From Aurelia coerulea (taxonomy: Eukaryota > Cnidaria > Scyphozoa > Semaeostomeae > Ulmaridae): 64,000 nt of DNA. Below are positions 1 to 13,100 of this stretch, piece after piece; position 1 is the stretch's first letter; the number at the start of each line of letters is the position of its first letter. The DNA lies in assembly GCA_039566865.1 (NCBI GenBank), contig CM076956.1, positions 13,589,511-13,653,510 of the forward strand. The letters are read 5' to 3'. The translations under genes were made by a program, and so were the position numbers. The notes beneath the pieces were generated by a model. That model was not told where the DNA came from, ran no database searches, and was given only the letters and a program-made list of their open reading frames with translations.

Positions 1-2185
1 GTTCTCTGCAAATGCAAGCTTTTAACTTTGCACAAACCGTTTAACGCTATTAGGCCTAGGGCATTTGATGCTCTTGTTTTATTTCTGTTCTGGTTGAATC
101 AATGAATGGTTGTGGGCGTAGACGTAACTTTTATTTAAGAAATTAGGTGCATTCATTCTAATATGATACAGAAAACTATTGAAAATAGAATATGCAAAGA
201 ATTATCTTGATTAAAATGATTAGTATCTTACGTTATATGTTCTCAGTACTGGAGTTTCTTAATTCCTTGACGATCTGTGAGTTGAATTTTTTATGGGCAG
301 TTTCTCATTAAAAAGATTCATATATTCACATTTATCTTGCATTGTGTCAGCAATGAAGGTCCAATCAGATGGCGTGTTGTACAGTCCTAAGTTTTATAAC
401 AATTGTGTTGTCAGAATAGAATCCTTTAGTCTCTTATTGCAGAATTCTCTTGCTTCTTCCTTTCAGTGAAACTCCCGAGAAGCACGATTAGAATAGACTG
501 GACAGAATGAACCATCTGTTGAGATTTAAGCGTTACAAAGGGTCTTAAATTAAGTTTTAAATATATTTTGTACTAGAAATCAATCTGGCTGGCAAATGGC
601 TATCATTTTGTTGTCTAGGGTAGTAATATTTTCAACATTTTATTGACTTTTATCAAGTACTGTTTTGGTTAGAAACTTGAGCAGTTGTAGCGAATTTTTG
701 GATAACTACTTGAGAGTTTGTTCTTGATAAAACTCCCAGAACTGACTTTTTGCAATGCAGAGAATTAAAGAATGTAGCCAACGTTTTTCTGACGTTCGAA
801 CTGTGATCATCTTGAACGAACTAGCATATGTTCCAAATTGAGGTGGATGTAAAATTATATGACCTATTTCTTTGAAATGAATTGCTGCAAAGAAATTTAG
901 CGACCCTGTTATAATTCTACCGTTGGACTCCTCAGGAATCTTGAATATTTTTTTTCAAAATTACAGCGATTTCTAAATCATAAGCCAGAAGATTGAAGAG
1001 TGAAAACTGTCTGCTTGATACCACCTTGTAAACATTTATAAAGTGTATTTTCTCGAAAATTATTGTATGATTCCTCAAAATGTTTAGAGATTGATTATGA
1101 TAGTTTTGAAGTTTTTTCCCAAGATTACTTATAGCGAAATAGCTCAAATTTCTTTGAAACCATGCAGTTCAAAGAACGTTCTTTGATTGCTTCAGGCCCT
1201 CGATTGGTCCAATTTTGAACAAACACAAAAAATGCAAAACGAAAACGAGGCCACGTTTGCAATCGATCAAATTTCCGGCTTCCGGCTGGAGGGCTATGGC
1301 CTAAAAAGCTGCGAGAAGCGGATGACCATAATAAATTCGGGAGCACTTCAAATGCCTTTCTGCAAATCGTGGAAACTATTCTTTGTTAGAGATGCTGGCA
1401 CTTCTTTCCTATGCCCTGACCACAAGAATACTTGCAAGCAGAACAATCTATCCCTTTTTAGGCCGGTGGTGACTGGTGATATGATTTTTACCCAGAATAT
1501 TAACAAAGAACATTGGAAAGAATTCAACTGAAAATTTCGAATTATGAAGAATTTTTTTTTGAAGACAGAGCAGACATTTTATTATCCCGAATTGCCTAAT
1601 CTTTCTGCAGCTTTGTCAAGTTTAAAGCCACAATAAAGCAGAGCTTTGGAAATGATGTTGGAACATTGCAGGGGATTATCCTAATCTGGACTGGATATGT
1701 CAAGAACTGGCATGAAAGTCCAGCACCTCCAGAATTTCAGAGAACATTTGCTCCAATCTGTTTTAAAACTGCTAACTTTGTCTTCTGCATAGAAGAGATC
1801 CCAAGCACACTTTAAATTTTCAAGAAAACTAACAATCAAGAGTTCATGCATAAAGATTTGAAAATCTGCAAATATTAAGTGTTTACAAACAAATCACCAA
1901 TTACTTTAAAAACTTGTTTGTGCAAATGTTAATCATTTGGAAAGGAAAATTTCTGTGTTCACTTAACAAAGTTAGCAGTTGGGATCTGTTGATGGAACAA
2001 GGACTTCTATCAAAAAATTGAACCTTGAGAAAGCTAAAAAATTTAGTTGAATTTGGGAACATTTTACAAAAGGCTGAATTAGTAATTTATATCTATATGT
2101 GAGAAAGACATTTAAAAAGACCAGCACTGGAATTTCTTGTTGTTTTTAATATTGCCACCATAGATCTTTATTGAAATGAAAGCAC

Positions 2186-2284
2186 AGTGAAAAGTATATT
2201 TTTGGGTTGATCTGATAACTTTATCAGATCTAACCTATCTCAAAAAAACCCTTTTGACCCAAAAATTCCCATTGACTTTTCACT
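2186..2284. repeat. small fold-back (MITE-like) element
   Basis: The outer arms AGTGAAAAGT (2186-2195) and ACTTTTCACT (2275-2284) are perfect reverse complements of 10 nt. Further in, TTTTTGGGT faces ACCCAAAAA. Near the left side is a perfect 9 bp hairpin, GATCTGATA (2209-2217) against TATCAGATC (2222-2230). The nested inverted repeats fit a short non-autonomous element. No target-site duplication is clear, so the class is unknown. Confidence 0.45.
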
Positions 2285-2641
2285 TCCTGATCAGAGTACC
2301 CATATGCAGGATGACATTTGTTCAAATAGCTGCAAAAGAAGTGGGACTTCCAAAAGGAATTTATGAAAAAAGCTAGCAAAACAAATTATTAGCTGTGGTG
2401 GGGACAATCTTCCTGAAGTGGGTAATAAATTTTGCAGACCCAGCAGCCATCCCCATTTTTGCCCTCAAAAGCTGAATTGGCACCTGACGCACCCTTCTTA
2501 TTGCCCTTTGCACAGTAAGACTTGTGTTTGGCTCAGTAATGTGATACATGAAAACTTATCCAGGAAGCATTGAAAATTACATTGCAAGCATGAACTCAGC
2601 TCTATATGTGCACCTGAATTCCACTTGTGATCCAAACTAAA

Positions 2642-2831
2642 CAGGGACGTAGGAAGGATCTCAAACTTGGGGGGCACAACACCTCAAGGGTATTTTTTCA
2701 TAAGCTAAGGGGGCACTAAGCTAGGAACAAGGGCACTAAACTAAGGGGGCACTACCTGAAAATAAGGAGGGCACTTCTTTGTTTATTGCAAAATCTTGTG
2801 CCCTCAGTGCCTCCCAGTTCCTACGTCTCTG
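2642..2831. mobile_element. hAT-like MITE, 190 bp
   Basis: The left end CAGGGACGTAGGAA (2642-2655) matches the reverse complement of the right end (2818-2831) at 13 of 14 positions, so the element runs CAG...CTG. The interior has several imperfect copies of a GGGGGCACTA motif between 2690 and 2770. CAG/CTG termini are common in hAT-type elements, which supports the assignment. However, the 8 bp on either side do not match, so the diagnostic hAT target-site duplication is missing or decayed. No coding capacity. Confidence 0.5.
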
Positions 2832-4264
2832 GATCCCAAAATGTTCAATTCAAAGCTGAATTTTGAAGTTGCAAAAAGTTGAGAAATAAAATTAAAGGCA
2901 TAATTTGAGACATTTTAAACCATGCCTTTGATGTGTATCTATACTTTATCCATTATGAGTATCACCCTTCACAAAATTCATGCTGTACAATTTCCAGACA
3001 TTGTTTCAAGTTCAAAGTAAACAACAAAAGCAACAGACAAGAGATATTTTTCTTAGGAGCTCCACAGATTTTTTGCATCAATTAGCTATACATTTCATAA
3101 AGACAACATCTTATCAAAATTAAATAAATCAATTTATTGTATAATATCACATACATGTATTTTTCACAAGAAATTAAGACCCTGGGCTGGTAGGCAGTTT
3201 CTTAAATTTTTGGGCCATTTTGCTACCAAAAGTTTCTTGTGTGTCTCTTATATTTTTAACACCAGAAGTAAAGAGTTAATTTAGTTTTTTCAAGAGGGCT
3301 CCCAAATTACTTGGTAAGATCTCAAAATAATTAAACATAATTCACACTCAAAATAATGTCCAAACAGTTGCGACACAGTACAGTGTCAAAACATTTTTGA
3401 GTGTACTGGGACAATTAAAACTGCAAATTACTAAAGAGTGCCTTCGCTTTTTAAATTCTGGCAGGGTTGTTTCTTAACTTTTGAAATATTGAGCCTACTG
3501 TTTCTTATAGAAAGCTGTCTCTTATAAAAAATACATGTACTGCAAACTTCAAGATAATAATAAGAGAATGAAATCTTTATCAACAGGCATTTCCTATGCA
3601 TTTGATAATAATAACCCAACAAACATGTCTTGTGTATAGTTGAATCATAGACTTTCCTTTTTACTTCTTCTTTGGAGAAGTCCAGAGTTCATCTTTCAAC
3701 CTCAATCACAATAATGTCAAAATGGTTCAAAGAGCTATCTTTACTTTTTTTGTCAAATCTATTTGGTTGCCAGAGCCCATTATCCTGATGATGATAAACC
3801 TGCAAAGAATTGATGAAAAATTCCATTTTGCACATGCACAGTTTAGAAATCATAGCATTGATACATGCAGAATTACAGTACTTGTCAGCTGTATGCAGGG
3901 TTGATTTCATAATTCATCTAACATCAAAGTATTAAGAAATGTTTGGAAATTCAAAACTTGAAAATTTATTAGGTACATAGATGGACTTAGGCCTAATTGT
4001 TGATTCTTCAAAAATTTGATAGAAAAGGCTATATTTATATGTATCAATATTCTTAAAAAGGAACAGGCTTGATGATCATTACACATTCCTTCATCACCGT
4101 TGTTTTTCTGCAGTCAATCCTCATTTCTGTTTGAACTTGTGTTGTTGTGGACAGGTGCAAGGTTTGTAGGCTTTAGTTAGGCCTAGTAAAGAATGCAATC
4201 ACTTCTGGTCGACAATGGAGAAAATAGGCCTAGATTTTCAATTTATAAAAATGTAAATATCGGG

Positions 4265-4750
4265 AGCAGGCAAATTTTCCCACATAATCGGACACCAGAG
4301 CAGCAAAGAATGACATGTTTATTTTAAGATTACAAAGTTTCGTTGAGAGGCCAGGTGGAAATTTTTGTTGGTACAGACCAAAAGAGCGGTTACTTTGAGC
4401 TTCATGAGAAGGCATCAAAATAGGTCCTCTGCAAAAACTTTAAATATTTTCCCATCCTGAAGAGCCAGGGTTGTGGTACTAGATTTACAAGAAAAGGGAT
4501 GACTTTTACTTTCTAGGGCCAATATATCAAACAGAAATTCGCAATGGTTGCGAAATAATCATAGGCTAAAGAAATGCCGTTTCGAACACAAGAAATTTGG
4601 ATGCCGTGACCTCCAGTAAGCACGACAATTAAATCCAAACTGGGCAAATTTTCCCAGATAACTCACCTGTGCCACCATCTTGGCCATATCTTGAAGGTGC
4701 TTTCAACAAAGTTTGATCGAGAGGCCAGGACCAGTTTTCTCGTAATATTA
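4265..4750 (+). repeat. pair of diverged direct repeats (about 4265-4380 and 4636-4750)
   Basis: Both segments begin with GGCAAATTTTCCCA. About 65 bp later both carry CAAAGTTT followed by GAGAGGCCAGG. Between these anchors the match is weak, with small indels. They look like two old copies of one interspersed repeat, or a local duplication, separated by about 370 bp. Full-length boundaries cannot be set by eye. Confidence 0.4.
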
Positions 4751-5556
4751 ATTCAAAAAATTGCTATTTTCAGGCAATTGTTACAGCAATTTGTAACAGC
4801 AATCAAAGCGTTTTCCGAGCCTGCAGCAGCCAATTTTTGAAGGATTTTCACATTGGCAGCTTCGTCGTCCTCCCATGTGACTGTTTAGATCCAGATCTGG
4901 CATAAATTTTGGCACGCACGCGGTGATCGGCGGCCACAAACCTTGGGGCCTACAGGCGGCTCCAACCCGGCCCGCCATAACTTTTCATGGATGGAAGCCT
5001 CGCGGCCAGCCTCGTTTTGCATTTTTTCTGTTTGTTCCAATTTTGTCCTTAATAGCACGAAGCAGCTCGATTGCTTTCGACGACATTTTTATCCTTTGAA
5101 AGATTATGTAATTTTCAACCGAAAGAAGCAGGATGAGGGAGGAGGGCGCTCTTAACGGGGGTCCCATTCAAAGAGAAAAATTTATAGGATTATTTTACGA
5201 TATCCAATTTTTCCTCCATAGTCGTAGGTTAATGTTTCCGTTCCGTTAGTTCCTATGCTTTATTTGTTTTTTATTGGTACTCATCCTTTGCGTGTTAAGC
5301 TTCTTTATGCACCAGCAGAGGTAACTTTACTTTGGTAGCAAACAATCTCTTGAAGACCCATTGCTAACCAGGATTCTTTTCGGAATGAAAAGCAGAATGA
5401 AAAGCAATGAAACAAAACTTCAACCAGAAATGACTTTCACACCATACGAAAATCGACCATGAAATTTCAAAGAACTATGGTTAGATATGGGTCTTTAACT
5501 ATGCAGTCTTGTGACTGATAATGTTTCTGGTCGCGTGTAGTGCAATTTACAATCAT

Positions 5557-5745
5557 AAACAACTAACTAAAGTGAAATATAAGCACTTTGATATGAATTG
5601 AATTAAGCACGACGTATCGAGCAGAGCCCGTTAGCAAGCTAGATAACTTGATAACGAGCTATAGTGCTGAAACTCGAAACTTCATGCTTAATTCAATTCA
5701 TATCAAAATGCTTCTATTTTGCTTTATTTAGTTTTTTATCTTTGT
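5557..5745. repeat. long fold-back (MITE-like) element
   Basis: A 27 nt arm at 5583-5609 matches the reverse complement of 5685-5711 with one mismatch. Weaker complementarity extends outward on both sides (around 5557-5582 and 5712-5745). The ~75 bp loop contains smaller inverted pieces such as TTAGCAAGCTAG. A palindrome of about 190 bp without an ORF fits a fold-back MITE. No target-site duplication was identified, so boundaries are approximate. Confidence 0.5.
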
Positions 5746-6404
5746 AACTAATCAATTGGATAAAAAGCAGATCATTTTACTTGAAAATGTGTTGCTAAAA
5801 TATTTTGATGTTTTTATTAGACACTTTTGCTAAAGCTCTGGTATACTGTTGATCAGAAGGTAGAATTTTCTGCTCTGTATCACTTTTTGAACTTGCTACC
5901 GTCAAAACCCGCGTATAAGAACCTACAATTTTGCAAGTCAGCCTTAATTTTGACAATTTGTTTCTTTGTCCACTAGGTCTTTTTATGCGAGGTTTTATTG
6001 TATTACTACCGTCGTATCTTTTCTTGCAACCATGAAACGTAAGCTTTATGTCAGTAGTTCTACAGGACATTTTACTAAAGCTCTGGGTTTTCATTGATTG
6101 CGAAAAACTTTATTGACAAATAATCAGGTTTTCGCATAGGCTTTAAACTCAGAATTCATCATTTTGCCTGAAACTTTTCTTACAAAATGCTGTAGATAAA
6201 GTAGATATTATCTGCGTTTTTATTGTAACTCTCGTTGATTATTTAGATTTCTCTGAAGAATCTCTTCTTTATTTTCAGTTGCTATTTTTCGTGAAAGGTC
6301 AGTCTTTTAAAAACATGTCAATTGTCAACTTTCATGAGTTTCGTAATACTAAACCTATTTATGATTCCCTTGGGAATATGTTTATAACGGTGTAAAATAT
6401 CCTT

Positions 6405-6740
6405 TTGAGCATAAATTGGTATTTTCGCAAAGGGCCTATTTTCGCGAAATTGTAAAGGCTATAGGCTTACTTTTTGGATAGAAATTGGTATTTTCAAAAA
6501 GGGCCTATTTTTGCGAAATTGTAAAGGCTATAGGCTTACTTTTTGGATAGAAATTGGTATTTTCAAAAAGGGCCTATTTTCGCGACATTGTAAAGGCTAT
6601 AGGCTTACATTTTGTATAGAAATTGGTATTTTCAAAATGGGCCTATATTTGCGAAATTTTAAAGGCTATAGGATTAATTTTGGATAGAAATTGGTATTTT
6701 CAAAAAGGGCCTATTTTCGCGAAATTGTAAAGGCTATAGG
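6405..6740 (-). repeat. edge of the 69 bp satellite in reverse orientation (about 5 monomers)
   Basis: The motif GGTATTTTC recurs at 6418, 6487, 6556, 6625 and 6694 (spacing 68-69 bp). The reverse complement of this unit reads AAAATAGGCCC...CCAAAAAGTAAG...CTATAGCC, which is the monomer of the main array. These are therefore diverged monomers lying opposite to the rest. The orientation changes at about 6735-6746, inside the palindromic GGCTATAG(G/C)C core. Confidence 0.85.
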
Positions 6741-7150
6741 CAGAAGTAAGGCTATACTTTTTGCTTTTTTGCAAAAATTAGAGATTTTCGGAAATCCCTA
6801 TTTTTTTTGCCAAAAAGTAAGGCTATACCCTTTGCTTGTTGGCAAGAAATAAGGAATATTCGAAAATCCCTAATTTTGGGCAAAAAGTAAAGCTATACCC
6901 TTTGCTTTTTGGCAATAATTAGGGATATTCGAAAATCCCTATTTTTGGCCAAAAGGTAAGGCTATACCCTTTGCTTTTTGGCAAAAATTAGCGATTTTCG
7001 GAAATCCCTATTTTTGGCCAAAAAGTAAGCCTATACCCTTTGCTTTATTGCAAAAATAAAAGATTTCCGGAAATCCCTACTCTTGGCCAAAAATAAGGCT
7101 ATACCCTTTGCTTTTTAGCAAAAATAAGGGATATTGGAGAATCTCTATTT
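6741..7150 (+). repeat. divergent edge variant of the 69 bp satellite
   Basis: These monomers keep the AAAAAGTAAGGCTATACCCTTTGC half. The usual AATAGGCCCATTTTGAAAAACC half is replaced by a compact inverted repeat, for example AGGGATATTC/GAAAATCCCT at 6921-6940. Five or six such units lie between the reversed edge and the main array. A single further unit of this type is embedded at about 15321-15355. Edge variants are expected where homogenisation is weak. Confidence 0.8.
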
Positions 7151-10100
7151 TTGGCCAAAATTTAAGGCTATACCCTTTGCTTTTTGGCAAAAATAGGCCC
7201 ATTTTGAAAAACCTGATTTTTGGCCAAAAAGTAAGGCTATAGCCTTTGCTTTTTGGCAAAAATAGGCCCATTTGGAAAAACTTGATTTTTGGCCAAAAAG
7301 TAAGGCTATAGCCTTTGCTTTTTGGCAAAAATAGGCCCATTTGGAAAAACTTGATTTTTGGCCAAAAAGTAAGGCTATAGCCTTTGCTTTTTGGCAAAAA
7401 TAGGCCCATTTGGAAAAACTTGATTTTTGGCCAAAAAGTAAGGCTATAGCCTTTGCTTTTTGGCAAAAATAGGCCCATTTGGAAAAACTTGATTTTTGGC
7501 CAAAAAGTAAGGCTATAGCCTTTGCTTTTTGGCAAAAATAGGCCCATTTGAAAAAACTTGATTTTTGGCCAAAAAGTAAGGCTATACCCTTTGCTTTTTG
7601 GCAAAAATAGGCCCATTTGGAAAAACTTGATTTTTGGCCAAAAAGTAAGGCTATACCCTTTGCTTTTTGGCATAAATTGGCCCATTTTGAAAAACCTGAT
7701 TTTTGTCCAAAAAGTAAGGCTATACCCTTTGCTTTTTGGCATAAATCGGCCCATTTTGAAAAACCTGACTTTTGACCAAAAAGTAAGGCTATAGCCTTTG
7801 CTATATGGCAAAAATAGGCCCATTTTGAAAAACCTGATTCTTGCCCAAAAAGTAAGGCTATAGCCTTTGCGTTTTGGCAAAAATAGGCCCATTTTAAAAA
7901 GCTTGATTTTTGGCCAAAAAGTAAGGCTATACCCTTTGCTTTTTGGCAAAAAATAGGCCCATCTTGAAAAACCTGATTTTTGCCCAAAAAGTAAGGCTAT
8001 ACCCTTTGCTTTTTGGCAAAAATAGGCCTATTTGCAAAAACTTGATTTTTGGCCAAAAAGTAAGACTATAGCCTTTGCTTTTTGGCAAAAATAGGCCCAT
8101 TTGGAAAAACTTGATTTTTGGCCAAAAAGTAAGGCTATACCCTTTGCTTTTTGGCAAAAATAGGCCCATTTGGAAAAACTTGATTTTTGGCCAAAAAGTA
8201 AGGCTATACCCTTTGCTTTTTGGCAAAAATAGGCCCATTTTGAAAAACCTGATTTTTGCCAAAAAAGGAAGGCTATACCCTTTGCTTTTTGGCAAAAATA
8301 GGCCCATTTTGAAAAACCTGATTTTTGCCCAAAAAGTAAGGCTATAGCCTTTGCTTTTTGGCAAAAATAGGCCCATTTTGAAAAACCTGATTTTTGCCCA
8401 AAAAGTAAGGGTATAGCCTTTGCTTTTTGGCAAAAATAGGCTTATTCTGAAAAACCTGATCATTGCCCAAAAAGTAAGGCTATAGCCTTTGCTTTATGGC
8501 AAAAATAGGCCCATTTTGAAAAACCTGATTTTTGCCCAAAAAGTAAGGCTATAGCCTTTGCTTTTTGGCAAAAATAGGCCCATTTTGAAAAAACGGATTT
8601 TTGCCAAAAAGTAAGGCTATAGCCTTTGCTTTTTGGCAAAAATAGGCCCATTTTGAAAAACCTGATTTTTGCCCAAAAAGTAAGGCTATACCCTTTGCTT
8701 TTTGGCAAAAATAGGCCCATTTTGAAAAACCTGATTTTTGCCCAAAAAGTAAGGCTATAGCCTTTGCTTTTTGGCAAAAATAGGCCCATTTTGAAAAACC
8801 TGATTTTTGCCAAAAAAGTAAGGCTATAGCCTTTGGTTTTTTGTAAAAATAGGCCCATTTTGAAAAAACTTGGATTTTTGCCAAAAAGTAAGGCTATAGC
8901 CTTTGCTTTTTGGCAAAAATAGGCCCATTTGAAAAACTTGATTTTTGGCCAAAAAGTAAGGCTATAGCCTTTGCTTTTTGGCAAAAATAGGCCCATTTGG
9001 AAAAACTTGATTTTTGGCCAAAAAGTAAGGCTATAGCCTTTGCTTTTTGGCAAAAAATAGGTCCATTTTGAAAAACCTGATTTTTGGCCAAAAAGTAAGG
9101 CAATACCCTTTGCTTTTTGGCAAAAATAGGCCCATTTTGAAAAACTGATTTTTGCCCAAAAAGTAAGGCTATAGCCTTTGCTTTTTGGCAAAAATAGGCC
9201 CATTTTGAAAATCCTGATTTTTGCCTAAAAAGTAAGGCTATAGCCTTTGCTTTTGGCAAAAATAGGCCCATTTTGAAAAAACTGATTTTTGCCAAAAAAG
9301 TAAGGCTATACCCTTTGCTTTTTGGCAAAAATAGGCCCATTTTAAAAAGCTTGATTTTTGGCCAAAAAGTAAGGCTATACCCTTTGCTTTTTGGCAAAAA
9401 ATAGGCCCTTCTTGAAAAACCTGATTTTTGCCCAAAAAGTAAGGCTATAGCCTTTGCTTTTTGGCAAAAATAGGCCCATTCTGAAAAACTTGATTTTTGG
9501 CCAAAAAGTAAGGCTATACCCTTTGCTTTTTGGCAAAAAATAGGCCCTTCTTGAAAAACCTGATTTTTGCTCAAAAAGTAAGGCTATACCCTTTGCTTTT
9601 TGGCAAAAATAGGCCCATTTTGAAAAACTTGATTTTTGGCCAAAAAGTAAGGCTATACCCTTTGCTTTTTGGCAAAAATAGGCCCATTTTGGAAAAACTT
9701 GATTTTTGGCCAAAAAGTAAGGCTATACCCTTTGCTTTTTGGCAAAAATAGGCCCATTTGGAAAAACTTGATTTTTGGCCAAAAAGTAAGGCTATACCCT
9801 TTGCTTTTTGGCAAAAATAGGCCCATTTTGAAAAACTTGATTTTTGCCAAAAAAGTAAGGCTATACCCTTTGCTTTTTGGCAAAAATAGGCCCATTTTGA
9901 AAAACCTGATTTTTGCCCAAAAAGTAAGGCTATAGCCTTTGCTTTTTGGCAAAAATAGGCCCATTTTGAAAAACCTGATTTTTGCCCAAAAAGTAAGGCT
10001 ATAGCCTTTGCTTTTTGGCAAAAATAGGCCCATTTTGAAAAACCTGATTTTTGCCCAAAAAGTAAGGCTATAGCCTTTGCTATATGGCAAAAATAGGCCC

Positions 10101-13100
10101 ATTTTGTAAATCCTGATTTTTGCCCAAAAAGTAAGGCTATAGCCTTTGCTATATGGCAAAAATAGGCCCATTTTGAAAAAAACGGATTTTTGCCAATAAG
10201 TAAGGCTATAGCCTTTGCTTTTTGGCAAAAATAGGCCCATTTTGAAAAACCTGATTTTTGCCCAAAAAGTAAGGCTATACCCTTTGCTTTTTGGCAAAAA
10301 TAGGCCTATTTTGAAAAACCTGATAATTGCCCAAAAAGTAAGGCTATAGCCTTTGCTTTATGGCAAAAATAGGCCCATTTTGAAAATCCTGATTTTTGTC
10401 CAAAAAGTAAGGCTATAGCCTTTGCTATATTGCAAAAATAGGCCCATTTTGAAAAAACGGATTTTTGCCAAAAAGTAAGGCTATAGCCTTTGCTTTTTGG
10501 CAAAAATAGGCCCATTTGGAAAAACTTGATTTTTGGCCAAAAAGTAAGGCTATAGCCTTTGCTTTTTGGCAAAAATAGGCCCATTTGGAAAAACTTGATT
10601 TTTGGCCAAAAAGTAAGGCTATAGCCTTTGCTTTTTGGCAAAAAATAGGTCCATTTTGAAAAACCTGATTTTTGGCCAAAAAGTAAGGCTATACCCTTTG
10701 CTTTTTGGCAAAAATAGGCCCATTCTGAAAAAACTGATCATTGCCCAAAAAGTAAGGCTATAGCCTTTGCTATATGGCAAAAATAGGCCCATTTTGTAAA
10801 TCCTGATTTTTGCCTAAAAAGTAAGGCTATAGCCTTTGCTATATGGCAAAAATAGGCCCATTTTGAAAAAACGGATTTTTGCCAAAAAAGTAAGGCTATA
10901 GCCTTTGCTTTTTGGCAAAAATAGGCCCATTTTAAAAAGCTTGATTTTTGGCCAAAAAGTAAGGCTATACCCTTTGCTTTTTGGCAAAAAATAGGCCCAT
11001 TTTGAAAAACCTGATTTTTGCCCAAAAAGTAAGGCTATACCCTTTGCTTTTTGGCAAAAATAGGCCTATTTGCAAAAACTTGATTTTTGGCCAAAAAGTA
11101 AGGCTATAGCCTTTGCTTTTTGGCAAAAATAGGCCCATTTGAAAAACTTGATTTTTGGCCAAAAAGTAAGGCTATACCCTTTGCTTTTTGGCAAAAATAG
11201 GCCCATTTGGAAAAACTTGATTTTTGGCCAAAAAGTAAGGCTATAGCCTTTGCTTTTTGGCAAAAATAGGCTTATTCTGAAAAACCTGATCTTTACCCAA
11301 AAAGTAAGGCTATAGCCTTTGCTTTTTGGCAAAAATAGGCCCATTTTGTAAATCCTGATTTTTGCCCAAAAAGTAAGGCTATAGCCTTTGCTATATGGCA
11401 AAAATAGGCCCATTTTGAAAAAACGGATTTTTGCCAATAAGTAAGGCTATAGCCTTTGCTTTTTGGCAAAAATAGGCCCATTTTGAAAAACCTGATTTTT
11501 GCCCAAAAAGTAAGGCTATACCCTTTGCTTTTTGGCAAAAATAGGCCCATTTTGAAAAACCTGATAATTGCCCAAAAAGTAAGGCTATAGCCTTTGCTAT
11601 ATGGCAAAAATAGGCCCATTTTGTAAATCCTGATTTTTGTCCAAAAAGTAAGGCTATAGCCTTTGCTACATTGCAAAAATAGGCCCATTTTGAAAAAACG
11701 GATTTTGCCAAAAAGTAAGGCTATAGCCTTTGCTTTTTGGCAAAAATAGGCCCATTTGGAAAAACTTGATTTTTGGCCAAAAAGTAAGGCTATAGCCTTT
11801 GCTTTTTGGCAAAAATAGGCCCATTTGGAAAAACTTGATTTTTGGCCAAAAAGTAAGGCTATAGCCTTTGCTTTTTGGCAAAAAATAGGTCCATTTTGAA
11901 AAACCTGATTTTTGGCCAAAAAGTAAGGCAATACCCTTTGCTTTTTGGCAAAAATAGGCCCATTCTGAAAAAACTGATCATTGCCCAAAAAGTAAGGCTA
12001 TAGCCTTTGCTATATGGCAAAAATAGGCCCATTTTGTAAATCCTGATTTTTGCCTAAAAAGTAAGGCTATAGCCTTTGCTATATGGCAAAAATAGGCCCA
12101 TTTTGAAAAAACGGATTTTTGCCAAAAAGTAAGGCTATAGCCTTTGCTTTTTGGCAAAAATAGGCCCATTTGGAAAAACTTGATTTTTGGCCAAAAAGTA
12201 AGGCTATAGCCTTTGGTTTTTGGCAAAAATAGGCCCATTTGGAAAAACTTGATTTTTGGCCAAAAAGTAAGGCTATACCCTTTGCTTTTTGGCAAAAATA
12301 GGCCCATTTTGAAAAACCTGATTTTTGCCCAAAAAGTAAGGCTATAACCTTTGCTTTCTGGCAAAAATATGCCCATTCTGAAAAACTTGATTTTTGCCCA
12401 AAAAGTAAGGCTATAGCCTTTGCTTTTTGGCAAAAATAGGCCCATTTTGAAAAACCTGATTTTTGCCGAAAAAGTAAGGCTATAGCCTTTGCTTTTGGCA
12501 AAAATAGGCCCATTTTGAAAAAACTGATTTTTGCCAAAAAGTAAGGCTATAGCCTTTGCTTTTTGGCAAAAATAGGCCCATTTTGAAAAACCTGATTTTT
12601 GCCCAGAAAGTAAGGCTATACCCTTTGCTTTCTGGCAAAAATAGGCCCATTTTGAAAAACCTGATTTTTGCCCAAAAAGTAAGGCTATAGCCTTTGCTTT
12701 ATGGCAAAAATAGGTCCATTTTGTAAATCCTGATTTTTGTACAAAAAGTAAGGCTATAGCCTTTGCTTTATGGCAAAAATAGGCCCATTTTGAAAAAATG
12801 GATTTCTGCCAAAAAGTAAGGCTATAGCCTTTGCTTTTTGGCAAAAATAGGCCCATTTTGAAAAACCTGATATTTGCCCAAAAAGTAAGGCTATAGCCTT
12901 TGCTTTTTGGCATAAATTGGCCCATTTTGAAAAACCTGATTTTTGCCGAAAAAGTAAGGGTATAGCCTTTGCTTTTTGGCAAAAATAGGCTTATTCTGAA
13001 AAACCTGATCATTGCCCAAAAAGTAAGGCTATAGCCTTTGCTATATGGCAAAAATAGGCCAATTTTGTAAATCCTGATTTTTGCCCAAAAAGTAAGGCTA

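Larger units (their letters stand above)
1..6404. other. AT-rich unique DNA without a supported gene
   Basis: This left flank has normal, non-tandem complexity. Open frames are short (at most about 114 codons if non-ATG starts are allowed) and resemble no family I recognise, and no exon chain with convincing splice sites was seen. Within it are a 99 bp fold-back (2186-2284), a hAT-like MITE (2642-2831), a pair of diverged repeats (about 4265-4380 and 4636-4750) and a longer fold-back (about 5557-5745). The palindrome TAGGCCTA or close forms recur, for example near 51, 4181 and 4225. Introns or regulatory DNA of a gene lying outside the window cannot be excluded. Confidence 0.6.

Noticed and set aside
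1187..1531. Possible small gene on the plus strand (99 codons from the first ATG at 1232)
   Set aside because: Length is near chance expectation, an opposite frame overlaps it, no family resemblance is seen, and no splice partners could be identified.
4985..5167. Possible first exon on the minus strand, with an internal ATG followed by a basic, helical-looking stretch
   Set aside because: The frame stops after about 33 residues with no convincing GT donor, and no downstream exon was found toward position 1.
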